From positions 62,001 through 126,000 of the forward strand of contig CACYHB010000003.1 in NCBI GenBank assembly GCA_902774015.1: a stretch of 64,000 bases of DNA, read 5' to 3'. Every line of letters begins with the position of its first letter. Within the stretch, counting starts at the first letter, position 1. Under the pieces are notes generated by a model that ran no database searches, was not told the DNA's origin, and saw nothing but the letters and a program-made list of their open reading frames with translations. Position numbers and translations under genes: made by a program. The DNA comes from Oscillospiraceae bacterium (lineage in GTDB: Bacteria > Bacillota > Clostridia > Oscillospirales > Oscillospiraceae). Positions 51,729-60,140 of this stretch are shown here, in pieces.

Positions 51729-52730
51729 ATGAAAAAGGTGCTCATGATCGGAACGGGCGGCACCATTGCCTCGGAAATGACACCGGACGGTCTCGCGCCC
51801 GGCCTGAGTCCGGAGCGGCTGCTGCAGTTTGTGCCGGCCATTTCCGCGCTCTGCGAGGTGGACTGTATCTCAGTGTTCAGCGAGGACAGCACCAACATCA
51901 CGCCCGCGCACTGGACACGGATCGCGCAAACGATCCGCGATCATTATGAGCGCTATGACGGCTTTGTGATCAGCCACGGGACCGATACCATGGCCTATAC
52001 GGCCGCCGCGCTTTCGTATCTGATCCAGCACAGCCGCAAGCCCATCGTCCTCACCGGTGCGCAGAAGCCTATATATTTTGATTCCACCGACTCCAAAACC
52101 AATCTGACAGACGCCTTCGTGTGCGCCTGCTCGGAAAAGGCGGCCGGCGTGGCCATCGTATTTAACGGGCGCGTTATTCTGGGTACACGCGCCCGAAAGA
52201 CCTGCTCCAAAAGCTTTGCCGCCTTTTCCAGCATCAACTACCCGGATCTGGCGACGCTGCAGGACCATCGGCTTCTGTGCTATATCCCGGGGGAGAGAAG
52301 CGGAGAACCCTGTTTCTTCGATCGGCTGAGCACGGACGTGAGCCTCGTCAAGCTGGTGCCCGGCATGGATCCTGCGCTGCTGCGCTTTGCGCTGGAGCAT
52401 AAGAGCGCACTGATCGTTGAATGCTTCGGCGTGGGCGGCCTGCCCAGCTACGGAGACAACGCGTTCTTCGACTTGGTCTCCGACTATACAGCCCGGGGCC
52501 GCTTCGTGGTTATGACCACGCAGGTACAGAACGAGGGCTCCGACCTCTCGGTTTACAGTGTCGGCCACAGGCTCAAGGAGAATCGCCGCGTGCTGGAAGC
52601 CTACGATATGACCACGGAGGCCGCTTATACCAAAATGATGTGGATCCTGGGGCAGACCCGTGTCCCCGAAGCTGTTCACAGCCTGTTTTACACGCCGGTC
52701 GCCCATGATATCCTGCACCCCGACCCTTGA
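51729..52730 (+). CDS. ansA: L-asparaginase, type I
   Basis: This 333-aa cytoplasmic amidohydrolase converts asparagine to aspartate and ammonia. Both catalytic motifs are present: GTGGTIAS with the nucleophile Thr near residue 12, and ISHGTDTMAYTA with the Thr-Asp pair near residue 87. The absence of a signal peptide and the length fit the type I enzyme. It is followed after 31 bases by the ApbE gene. Confidence 0.92.
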   Translation: MKKVLMIGTGGTIASEMTPDGLAPGLSPERLLQFVPAISALCEVDCISVFSEDSTNITPAHWTRIAQTIRDHYERYDGFVISHGTDTMAYTAAALSYLIQHSRKPIVLTGAQKPIYFDSTDSKTNLTDAFVCACSEKAAGVAIVFNGRVILGTRARKTCSKSFAAFSSINYPDLATLQDHRLLCYIPGERSGEPCFFDRLSTDVSLVKLVPGMDPALLRFALEHKSALIVECFGVGGLPSYGDNAFFDLVSDYTARGRFVVMTTQVQNEGSDLSVYSVGHRLKENRRVLEAYDMTTEAAYTKMMWILGQTRVPEAVHSLFYTPVAHDILHPDP

Positions 52731-52761
52731 GGGGGATTCCTTTTTGTAGAGGCTTGAGCCA

Positions 52762-53820
52762 ATGAAACGAACACATCAACGCAGCTGTCTCTCCGTGCTT
52801 CTGGCCGTGATGCTTCTGCTCTCCGCCTGCGGGGCCGCGGCTCCGCCGCAGCGGGATCCGGAGGCGGCCGAGCGGGGCTATCGCTATATCGAGAGCATGG
52901 ACACGCTCATCGAATTGACCGCCTACGGAAGTTCACGCGACGAGGCACTGGACGCCGCGGCAGACGAGGTGGAGCGCCTCAACGCGCTGCTCTCGATCGG
53001 CCTGGAGGACAGCGAGGTATCACGCGTAAATCGGGATGGCGGCGGGAAACTGAGTCGGGACACGGCCGCCCTTGTGGATCGCGCGCTGGAACTGTTTGAA
53101 TCCACCGGCGGCGCTTTTGACCCCACCGTATATCCTCTTATGCTCCTCTGGGGCTTCACCGGCGGGGAGCATCACGTTCCCACGGAAGAGGAACTCGCCG
53201 CGACGCTTCGGAAGGTCGGGGCGGATCGCGTGCGATTTGACGCGGAAACGGCAACGATCACGCTGGACGCGGGGCAGGCCATCGACCTGGGCGGCATCGC
53301 CAAGGGCTATACCTCCGCGCGAATCATGGAGATCTATCGGGAGCACGGCGTAAGCTCCGGCCTCGTTAGTCTGGGCGGCAACGTGCAGTGCCTGGGCGCA
53401 AAGCCGGACGGCTCCGCGTGGCGTATCGGCGTTCGCAATCCGGATACGGAGACGGGCGGCATCGTCGCGGTGGTGAGTGTGAAGGACATGGCGGTCATCT
53501 CTTCCGGCGGTTATGAACGCTTTTTTGTAGACGAGAACACGGGGATCACTTATGAACACATCATGGACCCGAAAACGGGCTCTCCCGTGAAAAACGAACT
53601 TGCCCAGGTCACGATCGTGACGCCCGACGGGACCCTGGGAGACGGGCTTTCCACCGCGCTCTATATCATGGGCCTGGACGCCGCCGCCGCATATTGGCGT
53701 GCGCACAGCGGCCAGTTCGACGCTGTTTTTGTGACCCGGGACGGAGATGTCTGGATCACCGCAGGCCTGGAAAACTGCGCAGAACCCGTGGGGGACGGCA
53801 CGCTGCAAATCATCCGCTGA
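52762..53820 (+). CDS. apbE: FAD:protein FMN transferase (ApbE lipoprotein)
   Basis: ApbE attaches FMN covalently to Thr/Ser of extracytoplasmic proteins, such as Rnf/Nqr subunits and secreted reductases. The 352-aa protein has a lipobox (LLSACG), MDTLIELTAYG, AIDLGGIAKGYTS, LVSLGGNVQCLG and the C-terminal HIMDPKTGSPV and DGLSTALYIMG motifs, the last with the conserved Mg-binding Asp. Its flavinylation target is not in the window. Confidence 0.93.
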   Translation: MKRTHQRSCLSVLLAVMLLLSACGAAAPPQRDPEAAERGYRYIESMDTLIELTAYGSSRDEALDAAADEVERLNALLSIGLEDSEVSRVNRDGGGKLSRDTAALVDRALELFESTGGAFDPTVYPLMLLWGFTGGEHHVPTEEELAATLRKVGADRVRFDAETATITLDAGQAIDLGGIAKGYTSARIMEIYREHGVSSGLVSLGGNVQCLGAKPDGSAWRIGVRNPDTETGGIVAVVSVKDMAVISSGGYERFFVDENTGITYEHIMDPKTGSPVKNELAQVTIVTPDGTLGDGLSTALYIMGLDAAAAYWRAHSGQFDAVFVTRDGDVWITAGLENCAEPVGDGTLQIIR

Positions 53821-53846
53821 GGGCAGGCTTCAAAGGCTCCGCGGTA

Positions 53847-53875
53847 TTGACTTGAACCCTCGGACCCAGTATAAT
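53847..53875 (+). promoter_or_regulatory. Promoter of the tat operon leader
   Basis: TTGACT at 53847 and a consensus TATAAT at 53870 are spaced by 17 bases. The predicted start, about 53882, is immediately before the three-hairpin element. Confidence 0.85.
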
Positions 53876-53884
53876 GATCATCGG

Positions 53885-53974
53885 ATGGCGAAATCAATCG
53901 AGAATTCGATTGATTTCGCTGCCAAACGACAAGTTTGGCAGCGAATGATTCTCAAAATCATTCGCCCGGCGTAA
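53885..53974 (+). CDS. Putative 29-aa leader ORF of the tat operon
   Basis: An ATG three bases after the predicted transcription start opens 29 codons ending in TAA, whose last A is the A of the tatA ATG (TAATG). The peptide begins MAKSIENSIDFAAKRQVWQR and lies wholly within inverted repeats. tatA itself has no ribosome binding site, so coupling to this ORF could allow its translation. It may instead be an artefact of a repeat element with an open frame. Confidence 0.35.
   Translation: MAKSIENSIDFAAKRQVWQRMILKIIRPA
53888..53965 (+). repeat. Three consecutive perfect inverted repeats in the tat leader
   Basis: Hairpin 1 pairs 53888-53901 with 53906-53919 (14 bp, loop GAAT). Hairpin 2 pairs 53917-53927 with 53933-53943 (11 bp, loop GACAA). 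Hairpin 3 pairs 53941-53950 with 53956-53965 (10 bp, loop CTCAA). Adjacent hairpins share three bases, so at their full length neighbouring stems compete slightly. The element occupies nearly the whole 5' leader. It resembles a compound palindromic (REP-like) element or a structured leader RNA. Confidence 0.8.
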
Positions 53975-54378
53975 TGGAGCTGGTAGTCATTTTTGTGGTG
54001 GCGCTTCTTGTGATCGGGCCTGATAAGCTGCCCCTTTATGCCAAAAAGCTGGGCAATGCCCTGCGGGAGTTCCGCAAGGCCTCTGCCGATGTGACGAAGG
54101 AGATCCGCGAGAGCGTCGTCGAACCTCTGGAGGAGGCCCAGAAGCCGCTTCGGGAGGCGATTGAGCCTATTGAAGAGCTCAATCGGGACATCAATAACAA
54201 CCTTAGATCCGTGGAAAAGGATCTGAAGAATATAGGAAAAGCGCCGAAGGAAAAGCCAAAGGCAGAGGAAGCGCCGGCGGCAGCGGAAGAGAATCCTCCC
54301 GCGGAGGCGGCAGCGGAACAGGCAGCCCCAGAGGCGGAGACAGAAGAAAAGCACGAAAACGGAGGAGAGAGCACATGA
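53974..54378 (+). CDS. Twin-arginine translocase TatA/TatB-like protein
   Basis: This 134-aa protein has an N-terminal membrane helix with MELVVIFVVALLVIGPDKLP, an amphipathic helix (LYAKKLGNALREFRKA), a long charged helix and an acidic Ala/Glu/Pro-rich tail. The length and the Gly-Pro hinge with acidic residue resemble TatB more than TatA. It forms part of the Sec-independent export system for folded proteins. The start ATG overlaps the leader ORF stop and has no ribosome binding site. Confidence 0.85.
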   Translation: MELVVIFVVALLVIGPDKLPLYAKKLGNALREFRKASADVTKEIRESVVEPLEEAQKPLREAIEPIEELNRDINNNLRSVEKDLKNIGKAPKEKPKAEEAPAAAEENPPAEAAAEQAAPEAETEEKHENGGEST

Positions 54379-54596
54379 AGCTGGGCGTACAGGAACTGGT
54401 CATCATTCTGATCGTCGTTATTATCATTTTTGGACCCACCCAGATCCCCAAGCTGACCAAAATGTTCGGCAAGAGCGTGAAAGGCTTCAAGGAGGGCATG
54501 GCGGAGGAAGAGGAAGAACTCGCCGCCGAAAAGAAGGCCCGGAAAGCCGAAGACAAAAAGACCGAAGAGAAAGCCTCCGAGGATGAAAAAGAATAA
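54375..54596 (+). CDS. tatA: Twin-arginine translocase subunit TatA
   Basis: This 73-aa protein has an N-terminal helix (VQELVIILIVVIIIFGPTQIPKL), the FG hinge, an amphipathic helix (FGKSVKGFKEGMAE) and a short charged tail, as in TatA/TatE. It would form the protein-conducting oligomer. It overlaps the previous gene by four bases and tatC by 14. Confidence 0.92.
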   Translation: MKLGVQELVIILIVVIIIFGPTQIPKLTKMFGKSVKGFKEGMAEEEEELAAEKKARKAEDKKTEEKASEDEKE

Positions 54597-55362
54597 AGCT
54601 GCCGCCGCTGACGACGGCAGCATGAGCCTCTCCGGGCATCTGAAGGAGCTTCGCAACCGGATCGTCGTGTGTGTGGCGGTGCTGGTTCTGGGCTTTGCCG
54701 CCTGTTTGAGCGTAGCCGGGAAACTGGTGACCGCGCTGACCGATCTGGGCACCGCCTATCAATATCAGTACGTCTATATCGCCCCGCAGGAGCTGCTGCT
54801 GGTGTATTTCAATCTGGCGCTGATCGGCGCGGTGGTGCTGACCTTCCCCGTGCTCGCTTATGAAGCCTATGCTTTCTGCAGCCCGGGGCTTACGCGAAAA
54901 GAGCGCACCGGCATCGCGCTGGCTCTGCTGGCGGGGACGGTGTTTTTCCTGCTGGGTGTGGCGTTCGCGCGCTTTATCAGCATGCCCTTCATGCTGCGCT
55001 TCCTGATCGGCTTTACCACCGAGGTGGATGTGAGCGCCTCCATCAGCATCCAGGAATATGTGAGCTTCCTGATGACGGTGTTTGTGATTTTCGGCGCTGT
55101 TTTTGAGCTGCCGGTGATCTCTGTCCTGCTCACATCGCTGGGCGTCCTGCGGGCCGACTGGCTCAGAAGAGGCCGGCGCGTTATGATCGTGATGATTTTT
55201 CTGCTGGCTGCGATCATTACCCCGCCGGACATCGTTTCGCAGATCATGGTGGCGCTCCCCATGATTGCGCTGTATGAGCTGAGCATCTTCCTCAGCGCCC
55301 TGGTGTCGAAGGCCAAAAAGAATCGCCCGGCAGACGAAGAGGAAGACGGAGACGAGAAATAA
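54583..55362 (+). CDS. tatC: Twin-arginine translocase subunit TatC
   Basis: This 259-aa receptor for twin-arginine signal peptides has six hydrophobic segments, the N-terminal SLSGHLKELRNRIV motif with the conserved Glu, FSPGL-like FCSPGLTRKER, and P-rich AAIITPPDIVSQ before the last helices. Acidic residues dominate the C-terminal tail. It ends the operon; a terminator follows within eight bases. Confidence 0.93.
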   Translation: MKKNKAAAADDGSMSLSGHLKELRNRIVVCVAVLVLGFAACLSVAGKLVTALTDLGTAYQYQYVYIAPQELLLVYFNLALIGAVVLTFPVLAYEAYAFCSPGLTRKERTGIALALLAGTVFFLLGVAFARFISMPFMLRFLIGFTTEVDVSASISIQEYVSFLMTVFVIFGAVFELPVISVLLTSLGVLRADWLRRGRRVMIVMIFLLAAIITPPDIVSQIMVALPMIALYELSIFLSALVSKAKKNRPADEEEDGDEK

Positions 55363-55369
55363 AATACTG

Positions 55370-55435
55370 GAACTGTCAGGAAGGAACGAACTTGAAAGGA
55401 GTGCGCCGTTCCGGCTTGACAGTTCTTTCTTTCTC
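55370..55435 (+). terminator. Terminator after tatC
   Basis: GAACTGTCA (55370) pairs with TGACAGTTC (55417), with an inner GGAACG/CGTTCC stem, and is followed by TTTCTTTCTC. Its 3' arm overlaps the next promoter's -35 box. Confidence 0.7.
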
Positions 55436-55444
55436 GGATAAAAT
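55416..55444 (+). promoter_or_regulatory. Promoter of nrfA
   Basis: A consensus TTGACA at 55416 and TAAAAT at 55439 are spaced by 17 bases. Confidence 0.85.
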
Positions 55445-55495
55445 GAAACTGTATCAGTGCGCTGTTATCAGCGTGAAACAACAATGGAGGTCGCC

Positions 55496-56779
55496 ATGAA
55501 AAAGGAGAATAAGAGACTCCTGCTGGACCTGGCAGTCATGGTTTGCTGTGCCGTTCTGTGTCTGGTTCTGCTCACCGGCATTTTCCCCAAGGGCCCTGTG
55601 GCAATGGCTGCAGAGCCTGCCAATGAAAAATCGGCGAGCGGCGTGCGCATCGCCAAGGTTGAAGAGACCGGCTCCGGTATCACGCTCCTGACCGCTAAGG
55701 ATTGGGAAAGCACTTACCCCGAGATCTACGCGTCCTATATGAAAAACAGCGAGAACGATTCTGCGGAGGACTATGTGGAGAACTATCCCATGATCTCCAC
55801 GCTGTTCGAGGGCTACGGCTTTGCCAAGTTTTACGGCGGCGCCCGCGGCCACACCTATGTCATTGACGATGTGACCAGCACCGGCCGGCCCCACGCCATG
55901 GCAAACTGCTTCACCTGCAAGACCCCCGATTTCACCGTCATGGCCAATGAGCTGGGCGACGCGGCCTACTCCCTGGCCTTTGAGGATGTGCAGCAGCAGG
56001 TCAACGAGCCTTTGAGCTGCTACAACTGCCATGGCAACACCGGCAGCACCCTGATGGTGACCCATCAGTATCTGGCCAATGCCCTGGGCAGCGATCTCGA
56101 CAAGGTCGACGCCGCAACCCTGACCTGCGGCCAGTGCCATGTGGACTACTACTTTGCCCCTGAGACCAAGTCCACGACCCTGCCTTACACGAGTCTTGAG
56201 AGCATGAGCCCGGACGCTATCCTCGATTACTACAACAATCTGATGGTGGACGGTCAGGTCTTCGCCGACTATGTCCATGCAAGCTCCGGCGTACGCCAGA
56301 TCATGGTCAACCACCCCGAGCTGGAGACCTTCACCGGCAAGGGCAGCGTTCACTTCGGCACCTTCACCTGTGCGGACTGCCATATGGGCACCGTGACGAA
56401 GGAAGACGGAACGACCTACCCCAACCATTTCCTGCGCAGCCCGCTGGACAATCCCGAACTGCTCGAGAACACCTGTTCTGCCTGCCACGAGGATCTGGCT
56501 GCGAAGGTCCACGAGATTCAGGAAAAGGCGGAGGAGCGCACCTACGACATCGGCTACCAGCTGGAGGATCTGATCAACAAGATCACGGCGGCTGTCGAGA
56601 GCGGCGAGTACAGCGACGAGGAGCTGGACGCCATCCGCATGAGCTACCGCAATGCGCAGTTCTACTGGAACTTCGTGTTCGTGGAAAACAGTGAAGGCGC
56701 GCACAATTCCAAGCTGACCCATGACTGCCTGGATAAGTCCGAGGCTTTGATCGCAGAGACCCTGGCGATGTTCCACTGA
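55496..56779 (+). CDS. nrfA: Ammonia-forming pentaheme cytochrome c nitrite reductase
   Basis: NrfA reduces nitrite to ammonium with six electrons on the outer side of the membrane. The 427-aa protein has an N-terminal signal-anchor helix (residues 8-28) and five heme sites: CFTCK at 138-142 (the Lys-ligated active-site heme), then CYNCH, CGQCH, CADCH and CSACH. KFYGGARGHTYV lies before the first heme. ATG 55496 follows GGAGG by five bases. No NrfH quinol dehydrogenase gene is adjacent; ResB/CcsA maturation genes follow instead. Confidence 0.95.
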   Translation: MKKENKRLLLDLAVMVCCAVLCLVLLTGIFPKGPVAMAAEPANEKSASGVRIAKVEETGSGITLLTAKDWESTYPEIYASYMKNSENDSAEDYVENYPMISTLFEGYGFAKFYGGARGHTYVIDDVTSTGRPHAMANCFTCKTPDFTVMANELGDAAYSLAFEDVQQQVNEPLSCYNCHGNTGSTLMVTHQYLANALGSDLDKVDAATLTCGQCHVDYYFAPETKSTTLPYTSLESMSPDAILDYYNNLMVDGQVFADYVHASSGVRQIMVNHPELETFTGKGSVHFGTFTCADCHMGTVTKEDGTTYPNHFLRSPLDNPELLENTCSACHEDLAAKVHEIQEKAEERTYDIGYQLEDLINKITAAVESGEYSDEELDAIRMSYRNAQFYWNFVFVENSEGAHNSKLTHDCLDKSEALIAETLAMFH

Positions 56780-56797
56780 TCCTGAGAGCGTAAACAG

Positions 56798-56827
56798 GCC
56801 GTCCCGCCCATCGGGCGGGGCGGCTTT
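56798..56827 (+). terminator. Hairpin after nrfA
   Basis: A 12-bp GC-rich stem (56798-56809 with 56813-56824, one T-G pair) with loop ATC is followed only by TTT. It may reduce rather than stop transcription into resB. Confidence 0.6.
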
Positions 56828-56873
56828 CCTATTTGATCACCACGCAGGAAAAAGAAGAATCAACGGTGAGATC

Positions 56874-58118
56874 ATGATGAAAAAGACTTTTCAATTTCTG
56901 CGCTCCATGCGCTTCGGCATCCTGCTGCTGGCGCTGATTGCGGCCTGCTCCGTGGTGGGCTCCGTGATCCCGCAGGAGAAGGGCGCCGCCTGGTACGCGC
57001 AGAACTATACGAACATCCACGCGACGCTCCTGACGCTTGGACTGGACCATGTGTTCAAGGGATGGTTTTTTATTTTGATCCTTGTGCTTCTGTGCCTGAA
57101 TCTGAGTCTCTGCTCGATCCTGCGCTTTCGCAGCAACGTGCGCGCCTGGGATAAGCCTGAACAGGCGGCTGCCGCCCTGCCCACCCTGGAGAAGCTGAAC
57201 GAGGCGGACCTGGAACGGGTGCGGGGCTATCTGCGGGAGCGGCACTGCCGGGAGACGGCTGTCGGCGATGCCCTTATCTTCTGCAAAAACAGTTTCGGGC
57301 GTTTCGGGACTTTCCTGACCCACCTTGCCATTCTGCTTACCGTCGTCTTCGGTGCGGCGGCGTTGTATACACCCACGGTGACGGATCAAAGCTGCCTTCC
57401 CGGCGAAGCTCTGCGCATGGAGGACGGTACCCTGATCGAGGTGGAGAGCTTTCATATCGAAAATGAGGAGGGCGATCTGGATTATGAGAGCGTCCTTCGT
57501 GTGACGCTGCCGGACGGACTGCAGAGCGACTGGCGCCCCGTGAGCGTGAATCATCCGCTTGCTTTCGGCCACTATAAAATCTACCAGCAGACCTACGGCA
57601 CAGCAGGGTCCATTACCGTCCGCAACAACGCCACCGGCGGCGAGGACGATTTTACCCTGACCGAAACCTGCTTTCTGACCATGGACGGCACAAACGGCAT
57701 CTGGTATGAGACGCTCTATCCAGGCTATATCCGCGACGAGGAGGGAAACTTTACGCTGATTACCTCCACCTCCGGCAGCTATACGGATCCTGTATACCAG
57801 TTATTGCTCGCCGTGGACGGAGAGTATACGCCGGTGCTTGCCTTTCCCGGTGAGGATCTGACGGTCGGCGATATGCAGTATCTCTTCAACGATCCTGTGG
57901 AATACCCGGGCCTTCGCATCAAACGCACGCCGCCGCTGGTCAACGCTTTGCTTGTGGCCTCCTTCTGCCTGATGATCGCCGGCCTGTACATCAGCTTTTT
58001 CCTGCAGCCCGTGCTGGTAAAGACGGACAGAGAAGGATATACGGTAAGCGGCCCGAAACCGGAGAGCATGCGCATCGAGCTGCGCCTGCTTCTGCAGCAG
58101 AAACAGGAAGGAGTCTGA
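56874..58118 (+). CDS. resB: Cytochrome c biogenesis protein ResB/Ccs1
   Basis: This 414-aa protein of system II cytochrome c maturation has N-terminal membrane helices with MRFGILLLALIAACSVVGSVIPQ, a third helix around residue 145, a large external domain, and a final helix near residue 370. With CcsA it exports heme and attaches it to apocytochromes. Two in-frame ATGs (56874 and 56877) are possible; the second is better spaced from GGTGAG. NrfA is the evident client. Confidence 0.88.
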   Translation: MMKKTFQFLRSMRFGILLLALIAACSVVGSVIPQEKGAAWYAQNYTNIHATLLTLGLDHVFKGWFFILILVLLCLNLSLCSILRFRSNVRAWDKPEQAAAALPTLEKLNEADLERVRGYLRERHCRETAVGDALIFCKNSFGRFGTFLTHLAILLTVVFGAAALYTPTVTDQSCLPGEALRMEDGTLIEVESFHIENEEGDLDYESVLRVTLPDGLQSDWRPVSVNHPLAFGHYKIYQQTYGTAGSITVRNNATGGEDDFTLTETCFLTMDGTNGIWYETLYPGYIRDEEGNFTLITSTSGSYTDPVYQLLLAVDGEYTPVLAFPGEDLTVGDMQYLFNDPVEYPGLRIKRTPPLVNALLVASFCLMIAGLYISFFLQPVLVKTDREGYTVSGPKPESMRIELRLLLQQKQEGV

Positions 58119-58123
58119 TCCCT

Positions 58124-58918
58124 TTGTTAAACATCATTTTCTTCGGCGCCCTGGCGCTGTACTTTGCGGCGTCCGTTCTGGAATTTGCGGGCGTCAGCTT
58201 CAAGAAGGACAAGCTGCTCAAGGCCGCGTGGATCCTGTTTCTTGCCGCCTTTGCGCTGCACACGGTGTATTTTGTCGCCCGCGGCGTCAAGGCGGGGCGT
58301 TTCCCGCTTGCCAACCAGTTTGAATTCTCCATGGCCTTTTCCTGGGGAATTGCGGCCTTGCTCATTGTCTTTCGCGCAAGGCTCCATGCCGAGTGGCTCT
58401 CGGTGGCCGCCATGCCTATGGCGTTTCTCGTCCTGTCCTATGCCGCGCTCAAGCCTATGGAGATCACTGAGCTGATGCCCGCGCTCAAGAGCACCTGGTT
58501 CGTTTTTCACATCGGCTCTGCCATGTTCAGCTATTCAGCCTTCGTGCTTGCCGGCTGTGCCGGACTTCGGTATCTGCTGCTGAACCGGAAGGGGAAGGAA
58601 GCGGATGAGCTCAAGCTCCGTCAGATGGATTTCATGGCCTATCGCCTGATTGCGCTCGGCTTCCTGCTTCTGACGGTCACGATCCTGACCGGCGCCATCT
58701 GGGCCGAGCAGGCCTGGTCCTCCTTTTGGACCTGGGATCCAAAGGAGGTCTGGGCCCTCATCACCTGGATCATCTATGCCGTTTACCTGCATCTGCACCT
58801 GCGGAAGAACGCCAATACGAAGATGCTGGCCTGGTACGTGGTGATCGCGGTGCCGGTGGTGCTCTTCACCTTTGCCGGCGTCAACACCCTGATGCCCGGC
58901 CTTCACAGCTACGGCTGA
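58124..58918 (+). CDS. ccsA: Cytochrome c biogenesis protein CcsA/ResC
   Basis: This 264-aa polytopic heme-handling protein has the tryptophan-rich WWD motif (WAEQAWSSFWTWDPKEVWAL) and conserved His residues in FVFHIGSAM and LPGLHSYG. It forms the heme channel and lyase with ResB. The start is TTG 58124 after a five-base gap from resB, with GGAAGGAG upstream. The special CXXCK heme of NrfA may require extra specificity, but no second lyase is seen. Confidence 0.9.
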   Translation: MLNIIFFGALALYFAASVLEFAGVSFKKDKLLKAAWILFLAAFALHTVYFVARGVKAGRFPLANQFEFSMAFSWGIAALLIVFRARLHAEWLSVAAMPMAFLVLSYAALKPMEITELMPALKSTWFVFHIGSAMFSYSAFVLAGCAGLRYLLLNRKGKEADELKLRQMDFMAYRLIALGFLLLTVTILTGAIWAEQAWSSFWTWDPKEVWALITWIIYAVYLHLHLRKNANTKMLAWYVVIAVPVVLFTFAGVNTLMPGLHSYG

Positions 58919-58932
58919 GAGAACATGAATGC

Positions 58933-58965
58933 AGGGCCGCACGAATGATCGTGCGGCCCTGATTT
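58933..58965. terminator. Terminator between ccsA and the convergent esterase gene
   Basis: A perfect 12-bp stem (58933-58944 with 58949-58960) with loop ATGA is followed by GATTT. Confidence 0.7.
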
Positions 58966-58980
58966 CCGTATATGGAAGTC

Positions 58981-60027
58981 TTATTCGGCTTGTTCCAGCG
59001 CGTCCCGAAACCAGACGATCCTGCTGTCTATCACACGCCGGACGGCCTCGTTGTTCACGTCTCCGTCAAAGCCATGGTAGGCGCCGGGGATCTGAACCAG
59101 CGTTACGTCCACGCCCGCCTCTTTCATTTTGCCGGCATAGGCGATGTCCTGATCGCAGAGCGTATCCATCTCGGCGGCTTCCACGTAGGTGAGCGGGTAG
59201 AACGGGAAGCTCTCGTGCTCCATCGGCACTGCGTAGTCAGCACCCGTTGGCTCATAGCCGCTGAGATAAAGTTTCCACATTCGTATATTGGCCTCCCGCG
59301 GCCAGGTGGCATTTTCGTATTCCGTGAGGGAGGGGTAGTGCTGCGCCCGGTCGGTTACCGGATAGATCAGCATCTGCGCTGCCGGTGTCAGCAGCCCCTC
59401 GTCACAGCAGCGGTGAGTGACCTCCGCGGCGAGGCAGCCGCCTGCGCTGTCACCGTATATCATGACATGGCTCAGATCGGTGAGCGGGGAAGAGGCGATA
59501 TACTTGAGCGTGTCGTAACAATCGTTCAGCGGTATTGGGTATGGCGCGTCCAGTGAAGTGCGGTACTGGGGCAGCACCACGCGGCAGTGGAGTTCGTCTG
59601 CGTAAACGGCGCCGGCGTCAAGCTGGGCGTTCATCATGGTCAGGAAAAAGGCTCCGCCATGGCAGTATAGCATGGTGGGAAGCGTTTCGCTCTCGCATCC
59701 GGCCGGTTCAAGGATATAGCCGCCGATCACGTAACCGTCCTGCGCCGCCACGCGAAGCTCCTTTTTGACCACGCCTTCCGGCGCTTTCCAGGCGGCGGTC
59801 AAGCTGTTGTCCAGCAGATTGCACCAGCGGATGTAGAGATCGGCGAACACGTCGTCATACTTGAAATCGACGCCAGGCCCGGGCTGGGGGAGTGCGGGAT
59901 CATAGGAATAATCCCGGACGCGGAAGTTGATCCTGCAAACGCAGACAATGGCAAAGATCAGGATCGGCAGCAGAACGATCGCAGCGGCGATCCACAGCTT
60001 TCTGAGTGTTTTCTTCATGGCCTTCAT
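58981..60027 (-). CDS. Alpha/beta hydrolase, membrane-anchored esterase
   Basis: This protein of about 348 aa belongs to the hormone-sensitive-lipase-like hydrolases (alpha/beta hydrolase fold-3). An N-terminal helix (WIAAAIVLLPILIFAIVCVC) anchors it with the enzyme outside. Motifs are CHGGAFFL (oxyanion hole), IYGDSAGGCLAAE (nucleophile Ser) and GAYHGFDGD (catalytic His). The substrate is unknown. ATG 60027 follows GAGGAAGG; an ATG at 60018 is also possible. A TATAAT at 60057-60062 on the minus strand may be its -10 box. Confidence 0.85.
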   Translation of the reverse strand: MKAMKKTLRKLWIAAAIVLLPILIFAIVCVCRINFRVRDYSYDPALPQPGPGVDFKYDDVFADLYIRWCNLLDNSLTAAWKAPEGVVKKELRVAAQDGYVIGGYILEPAGCESETLPTMLYCHGGAFFLTMMNAQLDAGAVYADELHCRVVLPQYRTSLDAPYPIPLNDCYDTLKYIASSPLTDLSHVMIYGDSAGGCLAAEVTHRCCDEGLLTPAAQMLIYPVTDRAQHYPSLTEYENATWPREANIRMWKLYLSGYEPTGADYAVPMEHESFPFYPLTYVEAAEMDTLCDQDIAYAGKMKEAGVDVTLVQIPGAYHGFDGDVNNEAVRRVIDSRIVWFRDALEQAE

Positions 60028-60071
60028 CCTTCCTCTTTTTCGATTTCTCTGCATCCATTATAGGAAAAAAG

Positions 60072-60114
60072 AAAAGCGCCGTCCCGTCTGTTTTCACAAA
60101 CGGTCGGCGCTTTT
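60072..60114 (-). terminator. Terminator of the HAD/ABC operon
   Basis: AAAAGCGCCG (60072) pairs with CGGCGCTTTT (60105), with further pairing inside the loop region. The minus strand continues CTTTTCTTTTTT. Confidence 0.85.
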
Positions 60115-60140
60115 GCACGAATGGTGTCACGCGGGAAGAA

